The notes below the pieces were generated by a model. That model was given only the letters and a program-made list of their open reading frames with translations, did no database searches and was not told the DNA's origin. Positions 1-6,076 of a stretch of DNA of 27,791 nucleotides are shown one piece after another (the first letter of the stretch is position 1; each line of letters begins with the position of its first letter). A program made the translations under genes and the position numbers. Source of the stretch: MGR-bin208 sp043779285 (GTDB lineage: Bacteria > Bacteroidota > Bacteroidia > Chitinophagales > Chitinophagaceae); the NCBI GenBank assembly GCA_043779285.1, contig JAYWEL010000064.1, positions 1 to 27,791 of the forward strand. Reading direction: 5' to 3'.

Positions 1-1
1 C

Positions 2-1792
2 CTGGTGGCAATCATACATCCGGATACAAAAAAACCACTTGTATTAAAGGAACATGATAGCCACCTGCCTGCCGGACAGGCAGGTTCATTGGTTCCTTCG
101 GTCATTCATTTTGGCGAAGCCGGCATTATCACGGTTGGCGATGAAGCCAAAAAACAATTAGTAAACGAGCCGCAGAATACTATTTTCTCTGTTAAGCGAT
201 TAATGGGGAAGTCGTATAATGATGTCAGGGATCATCAGAAATATTTTTCGTACAAAATCATTGATGACAATACCGAAAGCCTGGTAAAAATTCAAGTAGG
301 AGATAGGTTTTATTCTCCTATCGAACTATCCTCTTTTATTTTAAAAGAATTAAAACAGCGAGCCGAGCATATATTAAAAACACCGGTTAATAAAGCAGTC
401 ATTACAGTGCCTGCTTATTTCAATGATACGCAAAGACAGGCTACCAGAGATGCTGGGAGATTGGCCGGGTTGGATGTATTACGGATTATTAATGAACCAA
501 CTGCTGCAAGTTTGGCGTATGGTATGGGATTGAAAAAAGAAGAATTGAAAACAATAGCAGTGTATGATCTGGGCGGTGGCACATTTGATATTTCTATACT
601 TCGGATTAATGGCGGAATTTTTGAAGTATTGTCAACCAATGGAGATACGTATTTAGGTGGCGATGATTTTGATCAGGCCATTGTAAAATATTGGTTGAAT
701 AAAACAACGATAACGAATGAAGATTTAGCAATACATAAAAGTCTTGCACAGGAATTAAGATTGCAAGCCGAGAAAGCCAAAATACATTTAAGTGAACATG
801 AAACGTTTAATGGAAGGATTGCTGATTTTGAAGTTTCCTTATCAAAAAATGAGTTTGATAAATTAATAGAGCCATTCGTAAACCAAACAATCAGTTGTTG
901 TAAAAAAGCATTACAGGATGCACAGCTAAGCGTTGAAGAAATAGATGAAATTATCATGGTGGGTGGATCGACAAGGGTTCCATTGGTTAAAAATTCGGTA
1001 AAGGAATTATTTAAAAAAGCGTTGAACATTTCTATGAACCCGGATGAAGTGGTTGCATTGGGTGCGGCTGTTCAGGCTGATATTTTAGCTGGGAACAATC
1101 GAGATTTTTTGTTGTTGGATATAACACCGCTTTCTTTGGGGATAGAAACCATGGGCGGGTTGATGGATATCCTGATTCCAAGAAACTCTAAAATTCCGTC
1201 AAAAATTAGCCGGCAATATACCACCCAGAAAGATGGACAAAGTTCAATACGGATCTCTGTTTTTCAGGGAGAGAGGGATTTAGTAAAGGATAACAGAAAG
1301 CTTGCTGAATTTAATTTAACCGGAATTCCGGGTATGCCTGCAGGTTTGCCAAAAGTAGAAGTTAGTTTTTTGGTAAATGCAGATGGAATTCTGGTAGTAA
1401 AAGCAAAAGAATTAAGAAGTGGGGTAGAGCAGGCAATTGAAGTAAAACCACAGTACGGGTTAACCGATGAAGATGTTGAAAAAATGTTGCTGGATTCGAT
1501 AACTCATGCAAAAGAGGATATACAGGTCAGGTCCCTTGTAGAGGCAAGAACAGAAGGGCAACAAATATTGGAAATGACTGCTCAGTTTATCAAGAAAAAC
1601 GAAGCTATTCTCACTGAGGAAGAATTAGAGATGACGAATGAAGCCATTCGTAAATTGGAAAATTTAATGAATGACGGGAATAAAGATGAGATACATTCAG
1701 CTATAGAAAAGTTAAACGAAATTTCACGCCCTTATGCCGAAAGATTAATGGATATGGCTATTGGGAAAGCGTTGAAAGGGAAAACAATATAA
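2..1792 (+). CDS. hscA: Fe-S assembly Hsp70-type chaperone HscA, 5' truncated by window edge
   Basis: This is an Hsp70 protein that most resembles HscA, the chaperone that helps transfer Fe-S clusters from the IscU scaffold in the cytoplasm. The reading frame is open to the left edge (codons Leu-Val before the GTG at 5), so the N-terminal phosphate-binding DLGTTNS segment lies outside the window and GTG 5 is not a real start. Visible Hsp70 marks are NEPTAAS and YDLGGGTFDIS in the ATPase domain, GGSTRVP, the linker LLLDITPLSLGIETMGG and a complete substrate-binding domain and helical lid. FDISILRINGG and the lack of an EEVD-like acidic end favour HscA over DnaK. About 596 residues are present; the family has about 620. 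An in-frame palindromic insertion (63-85) encodes the odd segment LPAGQAG. It converges with the leftward gene at 1814. Confidence 0.88.
   Translation: MVAIIHPDTKKPLVLKEHDSHLPAGQAGSLVPSVIHFGEAGIITVGDEAKKQLVNEPQNTIFSVKRLMGKSYNDVRDHQKYFSYKIIDDNTESLVKIQVGDRFYSPIELSSFILKELKQRAEHILKTPVNKAVITVPAYFNDTQRQATRDAGRLAGLDVLRIINEPTAASLAYGMGLKKEELKTIAVYDLGGGTFDISILRINGGIFEVLSTNGDTYLGGDDFDQAIVKYWLNKTTITNEDLAIHKSLAQELRLQAEKAKIHLSEHETFNGRIADFEVSLSKNEFDKLIEPFVNQTISCCKKALQDAQLSVEEIDEIIMVGGSTRVPLVKNSVKELFKKALNISMNPDEVVALGAAVQADILAGNNRDFLLLDITPLSLGIETMGGLMDILIPRNSKIPSKISRQYTTQKDGQSSIRISVFQGERDLVKDNRKLAEFNLTGIPGMPAGLPKVEVSFLVNADGILVVKAKELRSGVEQAIEVKPQYGLTDEDVEKMLLDSITHAKEDIQVRSLVEARTEGQQILEMTAQFIKKNEAILTEEELEMTNEAIRKLENLMNDGNKDEIHSAIEKLNEISRPYAERLMDMAIGKALKGKTI
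63..85. repeat. Palindromic element inserted in frame in hscA
   Basis: Arms ACCTGCCTG (63-71) and CAGGCAGGT (77-85) are perfect reverse complements around a 5-base CCGGA loop. The core of 64-84 is 21 bases, exactly seven codons, and reads LPAGQAG in the HscA frame, just before the conserved SLVPSVIHF segment. Its GC content is far above the surrounding gene. Similar CCTGCCTGCC palindromes are scattered in many Bacteroidota genomes (recalled, not searched here). Confidence 0.75.
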
Positions 1793-1810
1793 AAAAATTG
1801 AAGTTCAATT
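1791..1810 (-). terminator. Intrinsic terminator of the leftward GT-C-like gene
   Basis: Read on the minus strand, the arms AATTGA and TCAATT form a 6-bp stem with a 3-base loop (1796-1810), followed by a run of T (A-run 1791-1797 on the plus strand). It lies four bases past the stop codon of the gene at 1814-2962. The plus strand has no T-run after the stem, so it is not a good terminator for hscA. Confidence 0.5.
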
Positions 1811-1813
1811 ATT

Positions 1814-2962
1814 CTATTCTGCTTTAGTATACTTGTTTAGTATTGAGTAAAATCCAAAGCAACTTATTAAAATAATGTATGGAAATACTATCATGGCAAA
1901 TCGGCTGTGCCAATCATCACAAAGAAATATAAAGCATAACGGGTAGATTATCAAAAGGGAAATAATATAAATTGAGTTATTCAATTTTAATTTTAATAAA
2001 AAAATAATTCCTGGGATAATAAAAATATAAATTGGGATGAGAAAAATGCTTAAAATGGTATTATGTGTATTTGAATAATAGCTTCTTGTTAGATTAAAAA
2101 AAGATTCCATTTTTAAAAAACTTAATCTTAAGAAATGACCAGGATTGTGAATTATATAATAGTAAAGATTATATGCTGGATTATTAGTATTGATAATATT
2201 GATATTCGCTCCTTCTGGTTTCAAAGGCACAAAGCAAATTATATGTTCTTCTTTAAATGGTTTCAGAACATCCAGTTCTTCCCCATCAATTAAAATACGG
2301 TTAGAAATAAAAAAAAAGACAACTAATAAACTTAATGAGATAAGTATATGAAAGATTTTAATAGATAAGTTTTTTGTTTTTTTAAGTATCAAAAAAGCTA
2401 TTACAACAGGAATGAAAAGGACACCATTTGGTCTTGAAAAAATTAATATGATTAGAAAAATAATCGCCATTATTATCCCAATAATTCCTCTTTTTTCATT
2501 TGTTGCAATAAGATATGAGAAGATGATTGTTAGACTAATGAAAATGGAGTCAGAATAAAGATAAAAATTCCACATTTGCAAAGGGATAAATAAACAAAGC
2601 AGTATGCTGCTCCAAAGTGCAACAGTTTTATTTGTTAATTGGTTTGTAAGTTTATAAAAACAAAACAATGAAAACCCTGAAAGAGCCACTTGAAATAAGA
2701 CAATAAACAGATAAGAAAAATTCAGCAATTTGCATAAGGTTATCAATAATATTACAGGGAGGTAAAAAAAATACTTATTATTTGTAAGCTGTCCATTAGC
2801 TAAAAAATATTCTCCTTGCAGAATATACTTTTTAGCTTCCAGGTCTATAAATACGCCAATTTTTAAATACAAGAATAATTGTATTATAAGAAAAAGGGGA
2901 AATAATATTTTAAAATGAATTGATAAGTTGTTTGGGATTAATTTTTTACTAAGCGAATTCAT
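1814..2962 (-). CDS. Polytopic membrane protein, GT-C glycosyltransferase-like
   Basis: This 382-residue inner-membrane protein has roughly ten hydrophobic segments separated by short loops. It resembles the GT-C (PMT/GT39-like) glycosyltransferases that use polyprenyl-phosphate sugars. The first external loop carries acidic residues D40 and E42 (FIDLEAKKY), where GT-C enzymes hold their catalytic acid; it also has YSDSIFISL (about 136-144), SRPNG (176-180) and a late DWHSRFAMIVFPY segment, all of which recall this superfamily. No specific sugar or acceptor can be named. It starts 15 bases after the ribE stop on the same strand and is probably co-transcribed with it, although no functional link is known. 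It is very AT-rich and is the least conserved-looking gene of this end of the window. Assignment to GT-C is by pattern only; it could be another membrane protein. Confidence 0.6.
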   Translation of the reverse strand: MNSLSKKLIPNNLSIHFKILFPLFLIIQLFLYLKIGVFIDLEAKKYILQGEYFLANGQLTNNKYFFYLPVILLITLCKLLNFSYLFIVLFQVALSGFSLFCFYKLTNQLTNKTVALWSSILLCLFIPLQMWNFYLYSDSIFISLTIIFSYLIATNEKRGIIGIIMAIIFLIILIFSRPNGVLFIPVVIAFLILKKTKNLSIKIFHILISLSLLVVFFFISNRILIDGEELDVLKPFKEEHIICFVPLKPEGANINIINTNNPAYNLYYYIIHNPGHFLRLSFLKMESFFNLTRSYYSNTHNTILSIFLIPIYIFIIPGIIFLLKLKLNNSIYIISLLIIYPLCFIFLCDDWHSRFAMIVFPYIILISCFGFYSILNKYTKAE

Positions 2963-2977
2963 ATTGTAAAATGTATA

Positions 2978-3574
2978 TCAGTAATTTATGTTTATTTTTT
3001 TTGAACGTATTATATATTTCCCAATAATATCAAACTCTAAATTCACGACATCATTAATATTAAGGTTTCTGATATTAGTATGCAGATAAGTGTAAGGTAT
3101 AACTGCAACTTTAAAACTGTTCAGGCTTACATCAAAAACAGTTAAACTGATACCGTTCATGCAGATTGATCCTTTTTCAATAACCAATTCAGCAAATTTT
3201 TCTGGATAACTTATTTCAAACTCCAGGCTACCATCTTTTTCTGTTCTTGCCAGACAGGTTCCGGTACAATCCACATGCCCCTGTACAAAATGTCCATCCA
3301 ACCGGCCATCAATTTTCAAACAACGTTCCAGGTTAACCAAACTGCCATTTCCCCACTCATGAATATTTGTTTTAAGTAAGGTTTCTTCTATTGCCGTTAC
3401 TTTATGCCAATGGCCTTTGATTTCCTCTACTGTAAGGCAAACTCCATCATGGCTAAGGCTTTGATCTATTTTAAGATTTGCGGAAAGAGCGGATTCTATC
3501 CAGAAACTAAGGTTAGTTCCTGATTTAATTATCTCTTTAACTATGCCCGTTTCTTCAATAATTCCTGTAAACAT
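2978..3574 (-). CDS. ribE: Riboflavin synthase, alpha chain
   Basis: This enzyme dismutates two molecules of 6,7-dimethyl-8-ribityllumazine into riboflavin and the pyrimidinedione precursor, the last step of riboflavin synthesis, in the cytoplasm. The 198-residue protein shows the two repeated lumazine-binding halves: MFTGIIEETG at the start, SHDGVCLTV (41-49) and GHFVQGHVD (94-102) in the first half, and KGSICMNGISLTV (about 134-146) in the second. The open frame extends 12 codons further upstream, to 3610, but the family always begins with MFTGI, so ATG at 3574 is chosen. No Shine-Dalgarno is visible, as is usual in this phylum. It is divergent from rpsU, with about 98 bases between the starts, and precedes the GT-C-like gene in a likely two-gene transcript. 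I saw no flavin riboswitch in the leader. Confidence 0.95.
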   Translation of the reverse strand: MFTGIIEETGIVKEIIKSGTNLSFWIESALSANLKIDQSLSHDGVCLTVEEIKGHWHKVTAIEETLLKTNIHEWGNGSLVNLERCLKIDGRLDGHFVQGHVDCTGTCLARTEKDGSLEFEISYPEKFAELVIEKGSICMNGISLTVFDVSLNSFKVAVIPYTYLHTNIRNLNINDVVNLEFDIIGKYIIRSKKININY

Positions 3575-3599
3575 GAAACAAATTTCGGTTTTTTTATTT

Positions 3600-3636
3600 T
3601 TTGATGTCATAAATTAAAAAAACACTATTATCTTTG
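3600..3636 (+). promoter_or_regulatory. Bacteroidota-type promoter of rpsU
   Basis: A perfect -7 motif TATCTTTG is at 3629-3636 (consensus TAnnTTTG). The nearest TTTG (3600-3603) is 25 bases upstream, longer than the usual spacing of about 17-23, so the -33 element is uncertain. Transcription would start about 20 bases before the rpsU Shine-Dalgarno. Confidence 0.6.
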
Positions 3637-3656
3637 CCGTCTTAAAAAAAACTACC

Positions 3657-3665
3657 AAAGGAGGT
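3657..3665 (+). promoter_or_regulatory. Perfect Shine-Dalgarno of rpsU
   Basis: AAAGGAGGT lies with its last G of AGGAGG (3659-3664) eight bases before the rpsU ATG at 3673. Of the genes in the window it is the only one I found with a strong, correctly spaced Shine-Dalgarno. In Bacteroidota the anti-Shine-Dalgarno of 16S rRNA is sequestered by a pocket that includes bS21, so this site fits autoregulation of bS21 synthesis. Confidence 0.85.
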
Positions 3666-3672
3666 ATTAAGC

Positions 3673-3870
3673 ATGTTGATAATAGATTCTAAAGATTGCG
3701 AAAACATAGACAAGGCACTCAAAAAGTATAAAAAGAAATTTGAGAAAGCTAAAGTGTTGCTTCAGTTAAGAGAAAGACAAGCCTTCATTAAACCGTCTAT
3801 TAGACGTAGAGGTCAGATACTGAAAGCAGTCTATAAGCAGAATATCGCTTGCGGTAAGATCGAAATTTAA
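3673..3870 (+). CDS. rpsU: 30S ribosomal protein bS21
   Basis: This small basic ribosomal protein (65 residues) sits on the platform of the 30S subunit near the 3' end of 16S rRNA. The sequence has the family pattern: an N-terminal strand MLIIDSKD, ENIDKALKKYKKKFEKAKV, then LRERQAFIKPSIRRRGQ, a helix rich in Lys and Arg. The length matches Bacteroidota bS21. It has its own promoter motif, a perfect Shine-Dalgarno and its own terminator (3895-3935), so it is probably a monocistronic unit. In Flavobacterium the protein is reported to hide the anti-Shine-Dalgarno and so repress its own mRNA; the sequence here has the features such a loop needs. The order rpsU-xerC-hpf-tRNA-tuf is, as I recall it, common in Bacteroidota. 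Confidence 0.95.
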   Translation: MLIIDSKDCENIDKALKKYKKKFEKAKVLLQLRERQAFIKPSIRRRGQILKAVYKQNIACGKIEI

Positions 3871-3894
3871 TTTTTCAACTTACTATAGTTATTA

Positions 3895-3935
3895 GATAGC
3901 TACAAAGTTTTATTAACTTTATAGCTATCTTTTTT
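3895..3935 (+). terminator. Intrinsic terminator of rpsU, abutting the xerC start
   Basis: Arms 3895-3909 and 3915-3929 pair over 15 positions with a single C-A mismatch (3903 with 3921), around a 5-base loop, followed by six T (3930-3935). The xerC ATG is the next base, 3936. Confidence 0.8.
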
Positions 3936-4838
3936 ATGTCTATACTTTATCCATCTGCAATCCAAACCTTTATTGAGTATCTTAAATTCGAAAAAAGATA
4001 TTCAGCCCACACTATTAGGGGTTATCAGGATGATTTAATCCAATTTTTTGATTTCCTGGAAATTCAATTCGGTTCTTTTCCACTAAATGAAATCACACAC
4101 AGTTTTGTACGTACCTGGCTCGCTTCATTAAAAGAACAGAAACTTGCATCCCGATCTTTAAACAGAAAAATTTCCAGTCTTCGTTCTTTTTTTAAATACC
4201 ACTTGCGGCAAGGTAGTATAGAGAATACGCCAATGACTAATGTAACAGCTCAGAAAATTAGTAAAAGGCTACCTCAGTTTGTGGAACAAAATGATATTGA
4301 TACGTTATTCCGCCATGTTGAATTTCCGGATACCTGGAAAGGGAAAACAGATAAATTGATTTTACTTATTTTTTACAATACCGGAATACGATTAAGCGAA
4401 TTAATTAATATTAAAATCAATGATATTAATAGTAGCAGCCATTCATTAAAAATATTGGGAAAGGGAAATAAGGAACGGATTATTCCTATAAGCACAGAAC
4501 TGGTTAATGAAATAAAAACATATATGACTATAAGGGATGAGATTGTTCTTGATGATGAATCTCCTTTTTTATTTTTATCAGCAAAGGGTAAAAAATTATA
4601 TCCCAAAACGGTGTATACATCAGTCAAAAATTATTTAAGTCTTATTACAACCATCGAAAAGAAAAGCCCTCACATTCTTCGTCATAGTATTGCCACACAT
4701 CTTACAAACAAAGGTGCCAATTTAAATGCGATTAAAGAATTGCTTGGTCATAGCAGTATTGCATCTACGCAACTTTACACGCATAATTCAATTGAGAAAT
4801 TAAAATCGGCACACAAAAAGGCACATCCTAAAGCATAA
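3936..4838 (+). CDS. xerC: Tyrosine recombinase, XerC/XerD type
   Basis: This 300-residue protein is a tyrosine site-specific recombinase of the size and layout of XerC/XerD, which resolve chromosome dimers at the dif site. The N-terminal SAM-like core-binding domain covers about residues 5-90 (FIEYLKFEKRYSAHT through SLRSFFKYHL). The catalytic domain carries the expected residues: R152 (GIRLSE), K176 (GKGNKE), H246 and R249 (HILRH), H272 (LLGHSS) and the nucleophile Y281 (LYTH). Nothing is missing. The ATG at 3936 directly follows the T-run of the rpsU terminator, so translation must use either read-through RNA or a transcript starting inside that palindrome. Chromosomal context with housekeeping genes argues for a Xer role rather than a phage or conjugative integrase. 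XerC versus XerD cannot be settled from one gene. Confidence 0.85.
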   Translation: MSILYPSAIQTFIEYLKFEKRYSAHTIRGYQDDLIQFFDFLEIQFGSFPLNEITHSFVRTWLASLKEQKLASRSLNRKISSLRSFFKYHLRQGSIENTPMTNVTAQKISKRLPQFVEQNDIDTLFRHVEFPDTWKGKTDKLILLIFYNTGIRLSELINIKINDINSSSHSLKILGKGNKERIIPISTELVNEIKTYMTIRDEIVLDDESPFLFLSAKGKKLYPKTVYTSVKNYLSLITTIEKKSPHILRHSIATHLTNKGANLNAIKELLGHSSIASTQLYTHNSIEKLKSAHKKAHPKA

Positions 4839-4847
4839 GTTAATAAG

Positions 4848-4866
4848 TGATTAAGCAATCAGATTT
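4848..4866 (+). terminator. Weak possible terminator after xerC
   Basis: TGATT (4848-4852) and AATCA (4857-4861) form a 5-bp stem with loop AAGC, followed by GATTTT. The stem is short and AT-rich. A second hairpin without a T-run lies at 4882-4902 (GGGAAAG and CTTTCCC). The 163-base gap to hpf otherwise holds only AT-rich DNA and the boxA-like motif at 4963. Confidence 0.3.
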
Positions 4867-4962
4867 TCATGAATAAATTTTGGGAAAGAGCCCATCTTTC
4901 CCTATCTTCATAAGGAACAAAAAAATAAGCTTATGTAATTATTATTTCCCCCTTTTTTAATT

Positions 4963-4971
4963 AGTTCTTTA
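4963..4971 (+). promoter_or_regulatory. boxA-like motif before hpf
   Basis: AGTTCTTTA, matching the motif repeated in front of tRNA and ribosomal protein genes in this window, lies 31 bases before the hpf start. No TAnnTTTG motif is visible upstream. The role here is unclear. Confidence 0.3.
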
Positions 4972-5001
4972 TTTATTATTCACTTTTTAAATACGATTTT
5001 T

Positions 5002-5298
5002 ATGAACATAAACATTCAGACAGTGCACTTTGATGCGGACGAAAAATTAACAGAGTATATAAATCGTAAACTCGACAAACTAAATACTTTTCATGACCGG
5101 ATCATCAAAGTAGATGTGTTTCTGAAACTCGATAATGTGGTTCATACCATAAAAGATAAGATCGCTGAGATCAGAGTCCAGGTACCCCGTCACCAATTCT
5201 TTGTAAAAGCTTCCAGTAAATCATTCGAAGATTCATTTGATAATGCTTTTGAATCTTTAGTTTCACAGGTCGTACGAAAAAAAGAAAAGCTTTATTGA
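5002..5298 (+). CDS. hpf: Ribosome hibernation promoting factor, short form
   Basis: This 98-residue protein belongs to the HPF/RaiA (YfiA) family, which binds the decoding centre of idle ribosomes and blocks tRNA and mRNA in slow growth. The sequence follows the family beta-alpha-beta-beta-beta-alpha fold: MNINIQTVHFDADEKLTEYI, a basic first helix RKLDKLNTFHDRI, strands KVDVFLKLD and HTIKDKIAEIRVQVP, and a last helix DSFDNAFESLVSQV followed by RKKEKLY. It lacks the C-terminal dimerisation domain of long HPF, so it is the short form. No Shine-Dalgarno is present, and a strong terminator follows at 5311. It lies between the recombinase gene and the tRNA-tuf operon. Confidence 0.93.
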   Translation: MNINIQTVHFDADEKLTEYINRKLDKLNTFHDRIIKVDVFLKLDNVVHTIKDKIAEIRVQVPRHQFFVKASSKSFEDSFDNAFESLVSQVVRKKEKLY

Positions 5299-5310
5299 TA
5301 ACCATATTAT

Positions 5311-5337
5311 AAGACCTCCATCGAGGTCTTTTTTTTT
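5311..5337 (+). terminator. Intrinsic terminator of hpf
   Basis: AAGACCTC (5311-5318) and GAGGTCTT (5323-5330) form a perfect 8-bp stem with a CATC loop, followed by seven more T (nine in all). It separates hpf from the tRNA-tuf transcript. Confidence 0.92.
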
Positions 5338-5373
5338 GCGAAAAAAAAAACAATAAATATTCTTTTCAATTTT

Positions 5374-5402
5374 TTTGTATTTAACATTTTCCATTACCTT
5401 TG
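5374..5402 (+). promoter_or_regulatory. Promoter of the tRNA-tuf operon
   Basis: TTTG (5374-5377), 17 bases, then TACCTTTG (5395-5402) match the Bacteroidota -33/-7 consensus fully. It lies just after the hpf terminator and about 54 bases before the first tRNA. Confidence 0.75.
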
Positions 5403-5422
5403 CCTTCCCAAAAAAGAGGGGT

Positions 5423-5431
5423 AGTTCTTAA
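5423..5431 (+). promoter_or_regulatory. boxA-like motif in the tRNA-tuf leader
   Basis: AGTTCTTAA lies between the promoter and the first tRNA. It is one base off the AGTTCTTTA form seen in the other leaders and recalls the NusB/NusE-binding boxA of stable RNA operons. Confidence 0.35.
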
Positions 5432-5455
5432 TTTTCAGTTTTTTATATAAAAAAC

Positions 5456-5528
5456 GCCACCTTAGCTCAGATGGTAGAGCAACTGATTTGTAATCAGTAG
5501 GTCGCTGGTTCGACTCCTGCAGGTGGCT
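5456..5528 (+). tRNA. tRNA-Thr (UGU)
   Basis: A full 73-base cloverleaf: acceptor GCCACCT/AGGTGGC, D arm GCTC/GAGC, anticodon stem ACTGA/TCAGT with loop TTTGTAA, anticodon TGT at 5489-5491, T loop TTCGACT. CCA is not encoded. The T stem GCTGG/CCTGC contains a T-T mismatch (5506 with 5518). It is first in the tRNA-tuf operon. Confidence 0.95.
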
Positions 5529-5561
5529 CATTCTTTTTCTTTAATAATTAGATTAAGAAAT

Positions 5562-5644
5562 GGGCAGGTTCCAGAGTGGCCAAATGGGGCGGACTGTAAA
5601 TCCGCTGTCTTTCGACTTCAGAGGTTCGACTCCTCTCCTGCCCA
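5562..5644 (+). tRNA. tRNA-Tyr (GUA)
   Basis: An 83-base class II tRNA with a long variable arm: acceptor GGGCAGG/CCTGCCC, anticodon stem GCGGA/TCCGC, loop CTGTAAA with GTA at 5596-5598, T arm AGAGG/CCTCT. All stems pair. CCA is not encoded. Confidence 0.96.
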
Positions 5645-5650
5645 CTTTAT

Positions 5651-5673
5651 CCGCAATAGCTTAGCAATGGCGG
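5651..5673. repeat. Imperfect CCGC...GCGG palindrome between tRNA genes
   Basis: Arms 5651-5660 and 5664-5673 pair at 8 of 10 positions around a TTA loop. It has the same stem-end (CCGC/GCGG) and the same 3-base loop as the perfect palindromes at 9332 and 11416, and may be a decayed copy of that family. Confidence 0.4.
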
Positions 5674-5674
5674 A

Positions 5675-5685
5675 AGTTCTTTGAA
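5675..5685 (+). promoter_or_regulatory. boxA-like motif before tRNA-Gly
   Basis: AGTTCTTTGAA lies 27 bases before tRNA-Gly, in the spacer between the Tyr and Gly tRNAs. It is the closest of the copies to the GTTCTTTGA sequence found in rRNA leaders of this phylum (recalled). Confidence 0.4.
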
Positions 5686-5712
5686 TTATTAATTAATAAT
5701 TAATAATTATTT

Positions 5713-5785
5713 GCGGGAGTAGCTCATTTGGTAGAGCGATAGCCTTCCAAGCTATAGGTGGCCGGTTCGAGCCCGGTCTCCCGCT
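5713..5785 (+). tRNA. tRNA-Gly (UCC)
   Basis: A 73-base cloverleaf: acceptor GCGGGAG/CTCCCGC, D arm GCTC/GAGC, anticodon stem ATAGC/GCTAT with loop CTTCCAA, anticodon TCC at 5746-5748, T arm GCCGG/CCGGT with one G-T wobble. CCA is not encoded. It is third in the operon. Confidence 0.96.
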
Positions 5786-5838
5786 CATTTTAAAATCGTT
5801 GGTTTTCCATAATAGATGACCGACCTTCGATTTATCAA

Positions 5839-5911
5839 GCCATTGTAGCTCAGTTGGTAGAGCACTTCCTTGGTAGGGAAGAGGTCGTCGGTTCGATTCC
5901 GATCAACGGCT
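5839..5911 (+). tRNA. tRNA-Thr (GGU), with an acceptor-stem mismatch
   Basis: A 73-base cloverleaf with anticodon stem CTTCC/GGAAG and anticodon GGT at 5872-5874. The acceptor stem GCCATTG/CAACGGC has an A-C mismatch (5842 with 5907, positions 4-69), and the anticodon loop TTGGTAG ends in G where A is usual. D and T arms are normal apart from one G-T pair. It immediately precedes the tuf leader. Confidence 0.92.
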
Positions 5912-5916
5912 CTTGT

Positions 5917-5941
5917 AATTGTATAATTTTATTATACAATT
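5917..5941. other. AT-rich hairpin just after tRNA-Thr (GGU)
   Basis: AATTGTATAA (5917-5926) and TTATACAATT (5932-5941) form a perfect 10-bp stem with a TTTTA loop, six bases after the tRNA. It is followed by CATAAAAA rather than T, so it is unlikely to be a terminator; an RNA-processing or stabilising role for the tuf mRNA is possible. The rest of the 165-base tuf leader holds no perfect TAnnTTTG motif; a small hairpin TGCTG/CAGCA lies at 5989-6002. Confidence 0.55.
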
Positions 5942-6076
5942 CATAAAAAAAAGAAGTGTAAGATGCAACAAAAGTTAAAAACAGATGTTGCTGATGACAG
6001 CATAATAGTTCCGGATGGTAATGCCTGATGGATTTTTTACTTAACATTGTTAAAACACAATTAAAAACAAATAAAA

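Noticed and set aside
3575..3610. Upstream start of ribE adding 12 residues.
   Set aside because: Riboflavin synthase begins at MFTGI, so ATG 3574 is preferred.
3936..4838. The tyrosine recombinase beside tRNA genes as a sign of an integrated element.
   Set aside because: No duplicated tRNA end, phage or conjugation genes; the context is housekeeping and the size fits XerC/XerD.
4882..4902. Hairpin GGGAAAG/CTTTCCC as the xerC terminator.
   Set aside because: No T-run follows the stem; left as a note only.
6030..6076. A separate promoter for tuf.
   Set aside because: The best match, TAACATTG, departs from TAnnTTTG and has no -33 element.
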